From the NCBI GenBank assembly GCA_039707655.1, contig CM077675.1, positions 420,441,162-420,505,161 on the forward strand: a DNA stretch of 64,000 nt, read 5' to 3'. The translations under genes and the position numbers were made by a program. The notes under the pieces were generated by a model that did no database searches, had not been told where the DNA came from, and saw only the letters and a program-made list of their open reading frames with translations. How positions within the stretch are numbered: position 1 is the stretch's first letter; every line of letters starts with the position of its first letter. Of this stretch, positions 21,201-30,571 are shown one piece after another. This DNA comes from Elymus sibiricus (lineage: Eukaryota > Streptophyta > Magnoliopsida > Poales > Poaceae).

Positions 21201-21893
21201 GCAGCAGCAAGCCTCTTGTTAGCTTGTCTTCTTGCAGCAGCAAGCTTCTTCTCCTCTTCCTTTTTTGCAGCACCTAACTTCTTCTCCTCTTCTCTTTTTG
21301 CAGCAGCTAACTTCTTCTCTTCTTGCAGCAGCAAGCTTCTTCTCCTCTTCCTTTTTTGCAGCAGCTAACTTCTTATCCTCTTCTCTTTTTGCAGCAGCAA
21401 CTTCCCTCTGTACTCTCTTTTCTTCCTCCTTCTTGTCAGCAGCAGCTCTCCTCTCTGCTTCTTGCCTTGCCTTCTTCTCAGCAGCTATTGTTTTCATTGT
21501 CTCTTGAATAATCTGTCTGGTCTCAGCTTGAACTTTCTTGTTTAGTTTTGCTTCTTCTTTCTTTTTGGCAGCTGTCTGCAATGCAGCCAATCTTCTTCTC
21601 TCTGCAAGTTCAGCTTTCTTCTGTGCTACCTCATGTGTCCTTCTTGCTGCCTCTTCAGCTCTCCTCAATTCCTCATCTCTTCTAGATGCTAGAATGGCAT
21701 GCTTCCTCTCCTCTAGTTCTCTATCTCTCTGGTTCTTCATGGCCTCCAATTTCTGTGCCAACTCACCTGGCCTGATGGTACTTGAACTTGCTTGGCTTCC
21801 TTGGCTAGCAGTCTGGTTGAGTAACACTTGGGCAGCAGTGAGGAATGTAGAACTAGGTAGTGGCCTCTGTTCCACAACTCTAGGTGTTGGCAT
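21201..21893 (-). pseudogene. M1 transposase gene, coiled-coil C-terminal exon (5' part)
   Basis: The exon starts after a TATAG acceptor at 21894 (MPTPRVVEQRPLPSS...). About 190 residues are a highly charged Ala/Glu/Lys/Arg helix with repeated KKEEEKKLAAA units, predicted to form a long coiled coil. The repeat tract has slipped: near its end the frame shifts into a Cys-rich reading (SCCKKRRGEE) and stops, consistent with a small indel in the repetitive DNA. C1 interrupts the exon just beyond. Its role in the transposase is unknown; it may mediate oligomerisation. Confidence 0.7.
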
Positions 21894-21981
21894 CTATACA
21901 AAATATACACAAGTGACAACTGTGAGATCAATACAAAAGTAGCCACAGTTGGTCCATCATGGAATTCACAAATTATATTAC

Positions 21982-22041
21982 CTGGGCAATCATGTTGTCC
22001 ACCATGAGATTATCATATGTAGCTGCAGCTTCTTGATGGTC
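21982..22041 (-). pseudogene. M1 transposase gene, predicted 20-codon exon
   Basis: Acceptor GAGCAG before GACCATCAAG and donor CCCAG followed by GTAATA bound a 60-bp phase-0 exon (DHQEAAATYDNLMVDNMIAQ). It joins the preceding exon ending at 22126 (...VLTQ) and the next one starting at 21893 without breaking frame. Predicted from splice-site rules only. Confidence 0.45.
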
Positions 22042-22125
22042 CTGCTCATACGCAATAGTTTGTGTTACATAATTGCCAAACATGAGATCATGGAAGTGCC
22101 TACCTAACTAAAAAAACAGTGTTAC

Positions 22126-22909
22126 CTGTGTTAAAACTGGATCAGCTTCAGTTGTTGTTGTTATTTGTGCAGCAGCACCTTGTTCTGGAGGGGGCACATT
22201 TCCAGCACCTTGCTCTAGAGGGGGAACATTTCCAGCACCTTGTTCTGGAGGGGGAACATTTCCAGCACTTGGTGGTGGCAGACAACCCTTCAAGTACTTG
22301 CAGCCCTTCCTGTTGTGATCTGCCTCACCACAGTAAGAACAGTGCATGATGACACCATGCCTTGTTATTTTCTTCCTTCCCCTTCTATGATCAACCTCTC
22401 CAGGTGCTTGTCTCCTTGTAGTACATGGCCTACCCACATGCTTCTGGTACAATGGTGGCTCAATTGGGGGCCCATGTAAGTCCTCCCACTCTCTCCTATC
22501 TTTGCAAGGATATATAATGTTTCCATATGCCTTTTTGAACATCTGCTTTGAGTAGCAAGGGTCAACCATCAAAAGAGGATCAATTCTGTCATTCCTGTAG
22601 CAGGCTATGACATGAGAACATGGAACCCCTGCTTTCTGTATCCTTCTACAGGTGCATGTTTTCTTGTGCATGTCTACTATGTAATCAACCCCTCTATCAC
22701 CTACTAGGAAAAGACCATCTCCTGATCCCTCCACATAGCAGGTGTTTGCAAATTCTGTTGCCTTCTCAACCTTCTTCCTGATCTTTGGGTATATATCACT
22801 TGGCCATTTATCTGACTCCATCTGCTTGTTGTAATGCCTTGTAATAAGTTGCCTAAAAATCCTATCAACCATGGTAAGGATTGGCAGATCCCTAGCCTCC
22901 AAAATGTAC
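22126..22909 (-). pseudogene. M1 transposase gene, SWIM zinc finger and zinc-knuckle exon
   Basis: The exon begins after a TTGCAG acceptor and continues the transposase (YILEARDLPILTMVDR...). It contains the SWIM zinc finger CTCRRI...GVPCSHVIAC, used for DNA contact in MULE transposases, then a basic stretch and a CCHC knuckle CSYCGEADHNRKGC. Near the end a ten-residue unit, AGNVPPPEQG, is repeated three times (30-bp direct repeats around 22185-22275). This exon is open throughout and links by a 97-bp GT-AG intron (22910-23006) to the catalytic exon. Confidence 0.82.
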
Positions 22910-23006
22910 CTGCAATGAACATGTTGATCACATAAGGTTGCAGCAAGCACTAGTATATCACTCATATGTAGTTATGTACAGGTACATCACTAGCATATGC
23001 TCTTAC

Positions 23007-23509
23007 CTGTTGAAACCTTCACAAATGTTGTTAAGCAAGATATCACATTTTGGCAAGTCACTTTGAAAAGCTTTAACCCAAGTTTCAGGCTCTAACTCAT
23101 GCAGCCAGTTGTGGGCATCTTCATTGAGAAGCTTCATTTCCTGCATGCTCTGTTCATACAGCTGAACTGTGTTGCTCCTAGCTATCTTCCACAGTTGATT
23201 CTTTAAGATATCACCCTTGAAAGATTGCTGAAAGTTTTGCCACATGTGCCTAACACAAAATCTGTGTTCTGACTCAGGGAACAATTCTTCAACTGCATTG
23301 ATGAGCCCCTTTTGTTCAGTGTTTATGATGCCTAGATCTCTTTTCAGTGTGTCAAGAAACCATGCCCAGTTAGGGGTGTCCTCAACTTCAACCACAGCTA
23401 TTGCAATTGGAAAAATGCAGTTATTTGGATCTACCCCAATAGCTGCAAGTAGTTGACCTCTATATCTAGTCTTAATGTGACAACCATCAAGAAAGATACA
23501 GGCCTGCAA
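23007..23509 (-). pseudogene. M1 transposase gene, MULE catalytic domain
   Basis: Contains the MULE transposase core: FLDGCHIKTRYRGQLLAAIG with the first catalytic Asp, then EDTPNWAWFLDTLKRDLGI, EELFPESEHRFCVRHMWQNF and NNICEGFNR with the catalytic Glu. The segment that normally carries the second Asp (T/S-D-x-QKGL) reads INTEQKGL. The Asp is absent, apparently through a short deletion. The frame is joined to the upstream part by a one-base frameshift at about 23503. DDE chemistry would be abolished. Confidence 0.88.
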
Positions 23510-25169
23510 CCTTCTAGAATTCCTCTCTTACATGCATCTAGGCACATGTACAACTTACTGAACCTTGCATTATCATCAAGAGAGACATAGAAAGATGAGC
23601 CAAGGTTGTTTCTCCTAACCTCATTTGCATAATTCTAGAGCAGCTTATACTGCCCTTCTTCATCACCATAAATTATTTTCATAGCCATTCTCCTTGCCCT
23701 CTGGAGTTTCATCCTACCAGGTGTCATGTGCCATTCCTTCTGAACAACCCTAGAGAAATTCATCAAATTCATGTCTTGATCAACCCTAAAGCTCTCTAAG
23801 TACTTTAGTGCTAGGAATTTAGATGTGAAAGCCCTAATCTTCCACTTCTTGATGCATGTGTGCTCATGCACATATCTCTTCACCATGAATGCCTTGGTCC
23901 TGTTATCATATGATGCCCATAAATACCATGTGCATTCATCATCATACTTGGCTTTAACTCTTTTCCTATCATTGACAGGCAGCTTGATATCAACTATGTT
24001 CAGGCATGAGTACTCTTTAATTGCTGTCCTCAGTAGTTCTACACTCTCAAATACTTGGCCTACATGGAATTTTGGCCTGTGTAGATCCTCTGGTCTGAAA
24101 GTTTTGAACTTCAAGTGCAACTCTTCATCATCTGAATCAGGTGCCCACAAATATTCACCTTCAGACAAGTCTTCATCTGAATTATACTTCTGTTTGCCTT
24201 TGTCTTGAGCTTTAGTTTGGACTTGATTTCCTTTCTGCTTTCCTCTCTCATTTGATTTGTTGTCCTGTTTCTGTTCTAGTTCATCCTCATCTACATTATC
24301 TGCATACAAGTCATCATCATCATTGGCAACCTCATTGTCACTGTCCACAAGTACACCAGGGTCATAATCCTCATCATCTGTGTCACTACCTACATCATCT
24401 TCTTCCATTGCATAATTGATTTTGGTCTGCCTAGCACTCCTCCTCATTGATGTGCTTCCTACAACATCCTCTGCTTGCATTTCATTATCAATGTGATGAC
24501 TGGGTTGTTGCACTACAACTGACTCTTCTTCCTCCATCTGATTACCCACACCTTGTTGTGTGGATGACCTCCTCACAAACTCAAACTGATTCCCATCCTC
24601 ATCTGCATCAACATCAGGGAATATAACCTGGAGAGGAATGGGTGCCCCTGTCTTAGGCTCTGCATCTGCCCCTGCCTCTGTATACTTTGTTTCTGCCCGT
24701 GCCTCTGTACACTCTGTTTCTGCCTCAACCTCTTCAGTGTGTACACTACTGCTGGGAACTCTCTTTGCAGGGCTCAAGATTGGAGGCAAATGTGCTCTTG
24801 GATTGTGAACAACATCATCTTCATCTGGATTAGCCTGAAAGCTTTCATCATGATCCAGGTAGATACTAAAGAAGTGGTGCCCAATATCAACAAACACCAT
24901 CATTCTATCTGTCTGCTCATCATCACTAAGTTCCCTCAAACCATTAGTACTGGGTGTCAGGATGGGGACACAGTAGAATACCTTGAGCCTCCCTGCCATC
25001 TCATAACCAATTTCCTCAACTAGGCTTTCAATGAGAATTGGTGACCAAGTAACCTTCTCCACATGATCATACCAAATGGAACGGCCATTCACATAAGCAC
25101 GGTTCCTTCCATGCCCAACAAAAAAACCACCATGATTGATTTCCACGGAGAAATTGCTGCTTCGACGGC
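23510..25169 (-). pseudogene. M1 transposase gene, N-terminal part
   Basis: Runs from a probable acceptor (ATCAG before GCCGTCGAAG) at 25170. It begins with a basic/hydrophobic domain (VEINHGGFFVGHGRNRAYVNG), followed by a ~200-residue acidic region rich in Asp/Glu. A MuDR-type DNA-binding domain then appears near FHVGQVFESVELLRTAIKEY...CTWYLWASY...HTC. A TAG stop at 23635-23637 follows GQYKLL, and the same frame then continues 44 codons to the frameshift near 23503. The first exon must lie upstream in 25200-25650 and is not resolved. Neither defect depends on the intron model. Confidence 0.8.
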
Positions 25170-25707
25170 CTGATACACCAACACATATACAACATACATC
25201 AGAATCGACTGGAGCATCATTTTATTTAAACATCTAAAACCCTAAGCCCCAATTCTCGTACCCCCAAATCCCATGCCAAAACCCTAGCAGAATCCGTCCT
25301 AACAAGCAACTACAACACATCTAAGAAGGCAATGCGGCCCCAAAAGGAGGGCTTTTCAACATCAAGACGCCCAAAAAAAGTTGGATTCTTCAGGTTACGG
25401 GACTTACTGTACACGGGGGCCGCCGCCCCTTCTGCACGACGAACAGGGGACATAGCCACCGCCTCCCACGAGAAGAACGCGTGTGGCGGCGGCGCATCGT
25501 CAACCACGCACGAAATCAGGCCGTCGCCTCCGCTGTACCGCCGATGATCGCCGGGGCGGCGTGGCCTATGCAGCGCCCCCTTTCTCCAACCGAAGACGAA
25601 CAGGCGACGTGAGTGGAGGAGGGATGAATGGGGGATGCGATGATGCAAGGAGGTTTTTTTTGCATATTTCCACTGCCGCGCCTCCGCGGTTCGCCACCTG
25701 TCCCCAA
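25170..25707 (-). other. M1 5' untranslated region and unresolved first exon
   Basis: Lies between the right terminal repeat and the acceptor at 25170. A 112-residue minus-strand frame (25310-25648) contains MSPVRRAEGAAAPVYSKSRN and could supply the first coding exon, but I cannot place a donor that joins it convincingly. The GC-rich part is also open on the other strand. Confidence 0.35.
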
Positions 25708-25874
25708 CGAGTGGTCAACACGTGGTCAAGCTGCCTATACACACTGCATACGCATTACAGTGACCGTATTTTCACGTCCCGTCGTATTCAGTGACCGTAA
25801 CGAGCGTATTTCAAAGTTGGATGACCGTATCGTGCTTTCGACGCAATTACAGTGACCGTGGGTGTATTTATCTC
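25708..25874. repeat. M1 right terminal inverted repeat
   Basis: Inverted partner of 11295-11469. It holds CAGTGACCGT at 25758-25767, 25789-25798 and 25850-25859, the reverse complement of the decamer in the left repeat. Confidence 0.88.
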
Positions 25875-25876
25875 GA

Positions 25877-26103
25877 GTATTTTTTACGGAGGGAGTACGC
25901 TTTCTCTTAAAAGACAACGAAATCCTATGGAAAAGAATGGAATTTCTTTCTACGCCTTGAGCAGAAGAAGATCGAACAAAGAGGAGCAACAGCGTTACGC
26001 TGCTCCCGACATGCGCACGTATGTTTTCCATGGAATAAAAACGAAATCACCGAGGCATATTCTGATGCACGTTATGTCCTTTGCAATTCGCATTGTATAT
26101 ATG
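25877..26103. other. Short unique spacer between M1 and M2
   Basis: Begins with the M1 target duplication and the Stowaway-like end ACGGAGGGAGTA (to 25897). The rest is AT-rich with no supported ORF. It ends with TTGTATATATG, the left target duplication of M2. Confidence 0.5.
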
Positions 26104-26330
26104 GAGTTAATTGCAAAAACCATCACATTTTGGGCTTGTGTTGCAGAAAACTACCTAGTCACTAATTGGTTGCAAAAGTCACCGCACATTCGGTAATCTT
26201 TATGTCAAAAGCATTGATTGGATGATTTGGTCCATTTCATCACTTTCTGACAAGTGGGACCAAATTGTAAGAAGCTGACTTGGCAAAACAATTGCACACA
26301 CCCCCTAGATCTAAAAACGAAAATGCAATC
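26104..26330. repeat. M2 left terminal inverted repeat
   Basis: Pairs with 28638-28842 on the opposite strand with scattered mismatches over roughly 200 bp, including CTTTCTGACAAGTGG near the inner part. Confidence 0.85.
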
Positions 26331-26339
26331 AAAACCCCC

Positions 26340-26750
26340 TCCCTTGACAAGCGATGCGCGTCGCCGCCCGCCGCTGTTGCACGTCGCCGCCGGCCGTTGG
26401 TGCCCGCCGCTTCTGCTCACCGCCGCGCCGCTGCAATGCTGCCGCGCGCCCCCGCCGCTTGCACTGCTTGTAGTCGCAACGCTACTGCGCGTCGCCGTTC
26501 ATGCTCGCCGCCGCGCCGCCGCTCCTACTGGGCGTAAACACTACTGCTTGCCGCTCATGCTCGCCGCCGCTGCTCGCTACTCGCGGTCGCGCCGCGCCGC
26601 CACTGCTCGCTACTCACGGTCGCGCTGTGCCGCTGCTACCTGCCGCCGCTGCTCGCTACTTGCGGTCGTGCCGCTGCTGCTCGCCGTTGCCGCCGCCACG
26701 CCATTGCTGGCCGCCGCTCCTGCTCGCTGCCGCGGTCGCCCAGAGAAGCA
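26340..26750. repeat. Degenerate GC-rich repeat tract in M2
   Basis: Irregular repeats of a Cys/Arg/Ala-coding GCCGCCGCTGCTCGCTACT-like unit. Several frames on both strands are open only because of composition, and none shows a domain. Confidence 0.6.
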
Positions 26751-26811
26751 CGACGGCCTCGACGGCCAGGATAGGAGGAGAGGCGGTTGATTGCTTTCCT
26801 ATTTAATGTCT

Positions 26812-28622
26812 CTCGAAACATGCTTTCGCCCCGCTTTATAGATAAAGCACTGACCCAAAGTTCACGCCCGAACGATACAATATGGTGGGGAGGACCCCTC
26901 ACAAAGCAGATCAAAAGATAAAACTAGAAACTAGAACAAGCCTAACACCTCGCTGAGAACCGAACAAGGACCCCTGAGCTCAATGACAACACCCCCAAGA
27001 GGGTGACGGCGCGAAGCGTCGCCGCTGCCGACTTTGAGAACAGACAATGGTTTTCACCGTGAGCCCTGGCATAGATACGTGAACCACAACGCCGTCTTCA
27101 AGAAGCAGGCCGCACCCATGGGCGTCGCCAACGTCGGCACCAGAAGCGCAAAGCTTTTACTCGGACACTCGCCTGCACCACCAAGAGGAGTCCTGGCCAC
27201 CAACCCAACGAGGGCGAACTTGTCCACACCAGATCTAGGCACTGTGAGAGCAGGCCTGAGCCTCCCGTCACTACATCCCTAGTCACCCATACGACCAGAA
27301 GACGAAGCATCCACCGCAACCACGATGCCTGCCGGAAAGCCAATCGTGGAGCCTGCCGTCCGGGACCGCCGTCCCGGCATCCATGCTCCGGGGCACCGCC
27401 GACCATCCACGTCTCAACACCCAACCACGGTAGTAAGAGTGAATGAGGCCACCTTTCACTCCCAGCCCGGCATCAGCCACCAGGTTTGGGTCGGCACCTC
27501 CACAGTAGGAGGCGTCCACGCCCGTGTCCCCAGCCAGTCCCGGTGGACCGAGGGGGACACAACCCAGTGACTACTGACGGCCACCGTCGAGCACGCTCGA
27601 GCGCCGCCATGTCCATGGTCATTGGTGTCGATCCGAACGACGACACAACAGCGCCCGGAGAGCAATCCTCGGACCGACGCCACAACAAACACCAAGCAAG
27701 AAGGGCACAACGCGAAGGCATCCAACGCGGACCAAGTCAACCGCTCGTAGCTGAGCACCACCGGACATCGTCCACCACCACGAACCTGATCTGCGTCGCC
27801 CGCCAAACGTCGACAAGCCGGATCGCACCGCTGCTAAACCGAAGCAACCGAGCCGCCCCATCGCCTCCCACGAGCACCTCCCGGGCCGCACCTGACCTTG
27901 CCTACCCGGAGCTGGCGCTCTGATCTGCCTCGGGCCCAAATCCGGCCCGCCCGAGCTCAAACCCTAGGTCAAAGCCTACCCCGACGCAGGAGCGTTGCTG
28001 GCATGGACCTAGGAGAAGGGAGGCCACCTCCACCCTCGCGCCCCGCCGTCGAGTCCAATCGTCGTGCCGCGACCACACCCACAACCAGTGCCACCACCAT
28101 GAGCTGCCCCACCGCGAAGACGAAACAGGAGCAACAGGGATCCAGCCGGAGGCAACAGACGCCAACCGAGGGACGCCCCAGCCCGGGCCAGCCACAGCTC
28201 TGGGGGCAGCCCCGCGCCACCCGGGTCGTCGGCGACCAGATCTGGCCTCGCTAGATCGGGGCCGCGGCCACCACGGGCATGCCCCAGGCGGCCATCCACG
28301 CAGATCCCAGGGCAGCGGCAGCCGTGGAGCACGAACGGGAGCCCGCCGTCGTCGCCTCGAGCCTGCGCCGTCGCGCCCCGCCACCCGTAGAGAGGACGCC
28401 CGCGCCGATCCTGCCCGCAGAGGGGAGAAGAGGACCCGCCGCCGCCGCCGCCAGCCGGGCTTTGCCCGGCGGCGCGCCCCGATGGCGGCAAGGAGGAGAG
28501 GAGGGAGGGGGGCGCGGGGCCGGCGGCACTGGGTTTCCCCCTCGGTCGCCGCGGGAGCGACGCGAGGAGGAGGGACTCTATTTTCTCCAGTACCACAGAC
28601 CTATCTCTCTTGATCATAAGTC
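26812..28622 (-). mobile_element. Non-LTR retrotransposon-like insert within M2
   Basis: A 15-bp perfect direct repeat TCCTATTTAATGTCT flanks the insert (26797-26811 and 28623-28637), a length typical of target-primed reverse transcription. On the minus strand the insert starts with a GC-rich leader (containing CGAGGGGGAAACCC) and ends AAAGCGGGGCGAAAGC, which I associate with 3' ends of Triticeae LINE-type elements. There is no endonuclease or RT coding and no clear poly(A). It is either an internally deleted LINE or a short parasite using LINE machinery. Confidence 0.55.
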
Positions 28623-28637
28623 TCCTATTTAATGTCT

Positions 28638-28842
28638 AGGGGTATGTTTGTAAATTTTTTGCGAAGTTAACTCCTTACAATCCGGCTCCACTTGTCAGAA
28701 AGTCATCAAACGGGCTAAATCACTCAATCAGTGCTTTTTGCAAAAAGATTACCGAATGCGTGGTGACTTTTGCAACAATTTAGTGACTAGGTGGTTTTCT
28801 GCAAGACAAGCCCGAAATGTGGTGGGTTTTTGCAATTAACCC
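28638..28842. repeat. M2 right terminal inverted repeat
   Basis: Inverted partner of 26104-26330. Its inner end abuts the right target-duplication copy of the inserted non-LTR-like element. Confidence 0.85.
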
Positions 28843-28851
28843 TTGTATATG

Positions 28852-30091
28852 TCACAACATAATTTTAGACCTATATATGTCTGAATTTCAGAAACTGGAA
28901 ACTAGTGGATCTCAAACTAGCAATAAGACTCTAGACAGAGAATTTGATGAGGATCTGGAAGAGGAAAAGGAGATGAAGGATGTGCTAACAGGAGAATTGA
29001 GGACCCCGACTCAACTCAAAAGAGTGGGAGGATCTGTACCTGGTTGATTATAATGCAAGTCAAGAGCAGGATTCCTTTGGTACTATGATCAAAAAAACCA
29101 AAAAGAAAGAAAAAGGTGGCAACAAGGGGTCTGAGATGATTAAAAGATGTGATAGCCTTAAGGACAGAGAGGATATGAAGATTGCAGATCTAACTAAGGA
29201 GAGGGTTGCCAATAAAAATGACTATGATGAGGAAAGCATCCGTACTGTTATTAATTCTTCTAACAGTAAACTTTCTTTTATGGCCCATGATGTGGGGTGG
29301 ATTTAGAATAAAATATTGATATAATTGATTATAATATCAATATTATTAAGCTAGTTAAACTAGTCAGAGTTGATTTGTGGATAAATAGTAATTGTAGTAA
29401 AAATCTCAACTCCAATTAAGGAGATGAGACTTGTAATTCAAACAGGACAGCATAACATTGAAGAACTGCTTGGGGAGGAGGGACATAGTGATAAGGATAC
29501 AAAAGATGACAATTGGGATCATTTTAAACACTATTTTCACTAAAAAGAGAAAAAGTTAGGGCTCCACATAACTCTGGAGGTAAATCTGTTGTTGTGATTA
29601 AAGGATTGGATAAATCGAGCAACAAAAAAAAGCTAGGGGGACATTTTCATAATGAGGGATATTATTTGGAATATGAGGGGCTTTGATGGGATGTGAAAAA
29701 GAGATTCGTCAGGGAGTTGGTCATAGATAGAAAAGAGTATTTCCTAGGCCTATAAGAGACCATGAGTCAAACTTTCTCCAGAAGTGATTTACAAAATATC
29801 TGTGTTGCTAAAGACTTCCACTGTCATCGTACCCGACCAGGGGAAATTTGGAGGGTTTTTGCCAGGGGAAATTTTGAGGGTTTTTGTTAGGAGTTAATTA
29901 TACGACATTGGATGTTATGTCCCAAAATGATGGATAATATTATACCAAAATGACTACTCAGGCTGTGAAGGATAAATGGATTTAATGTTGGGGAGATTCT
30001 CAAGCTGGGGGAAAAGTTAGCTTCCTTGCTAGGCTATCTTGGGTATCACAAGATAGTATCAACCCCATATTAGTTGGAGGGGATTTTAACA
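28852..30091 (+). mobile_element. L1: LINE remnant, ORF1/ORF2 endonuclease region (left piece)
   Basis: Plus-strand frames with stops and shifts read IIWNMRGFDGM, FVRELVIDRKEYFLGL-stop-ETM, LDVMSQNDG and finally ILVGGDFN (30073-30090). These are the conserved motifs of the apurinic endonuclease domain at the start of plant LINE ORF2. The Lys/Glu-rich frames at 28817-29306 are probably the ORF1 tail. The Stowaway MITE enters one base after GGDFN, and the LINE continues at 34255. Stops in most motifs show it is long dead. Confidence 0.75.
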
Positions 30092-30109
30092 CTCCCTTCA
30101 TTTTTATTT

Positions 30110-30295
30110 GGGTTTTTTACATCAGTGCCCCTGGTTACTTAGCTGAACTCATTCATCCCACGCTTTTAACGTTTGCTCACTTTTGCCCACTCCCTTGTCC
30201 GAAACCGTCACGAATGGTCACAACGGAGGATGCCGTCGGGTCAACGGTTTGACCGTTAACTCTGACGAGTGGGGCCGCGTCGTAAGGGACACTCC
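30110..30295. repeat. M3 left terminal inverted repeat
   Basis: Pairs with 33820-34004 at roughly 80% by eye; long shared blocks include TCACAACGGAGGATG and CTGACGAGTGGGGCCGC. Confidence 0.85.
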
Positions 30296-30571
30296 AAATC
30301 ATATGCCCACATCCGCTTCGGGCAAAACGGACAGACGGGCCGTCGCCTCGAGGATGCGTGGCGGCGTCCCACCTACCCCCACTTCCCAAAGTAAATGCGC
30401 ATGCACGGCGGGCCCCAGTCGTCAGCCACCCACCTTCGGGTCATCGTCCTTTTTTAAGTGGAAACCCGTGGACCGGCCTGTCCACACTCCATAGTAGCTT
30501 CCGCTTCCAAAGCCAATCCTGCCCCCTCCATCCCCGGCAGGTTCTAGAAACCCTAGCCCGCCGCCGTCGCC

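Larger units (their letters stand above)
11295..25876 (-). mobile_element. M1: Mutator-like element (MULE) with transposase, split by a copia insertion
   Basis: Terminal inverted repeats of about 170 bp (11295-11469 and about 25708-25874) begin GAGATAAATACACCC. A direct repeat GTATTTTTT flanks both ends (11286-11294, 25877-25885), the 9-bp target duplication expected of Mutator; on the right one or two extra bases make the exact end uncertain. The minus-strand gene at 12228-25169 encodes a MULE transposase with FLDGCH, SWIM zinc finger and zinc knuckle. C1 sits in its last exon; without C1 the element would be about 5.8 kb. The transposase has a stop, a frameshift and a missing catalytic residue, so M1 is probably inactive. 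Confidence 0.9.
26104..28842. mobile_element. M2: non-autonomous Mutator-like element
   Basis: Terminal inverted repeats of about 200-220 bp: the left begins GAGTTAATTGCAAAAACC and the right, reverse-complemented, GGGTTAATTGCAAAAACC, and pairing continues through GTCACTAA and TTCGGTAATCTTT. The flanks are TTGTATATATG (left) and TTGTATATG (right), a 9-bp target duplication with one extra TA on the left, probably slippage. The interior is a GC-rich repeat tract plus a 1.8-kb inserted non-LTR-like sequence. No transposase is present. Without the insert, M2 would be about 0.9 kb. Confidence 0.85.

Noticed and set aside
26254..28617. Many long overlapping ORFs on both strands in the GC-rich part of M2
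   Set aside because: Four or more frames are open at once because of composition; none shows a domain or a consistent start. They lie in a GC-rich repeat tract and a non-LTR-like insert.
28817..29306. Two Lys/Glu-rich ORFs as independent host genes
   Set aside because: They lie directly upstream of LINE endonuclease motifs in the same orientation and are better explained as a LINE ORF1 tail.
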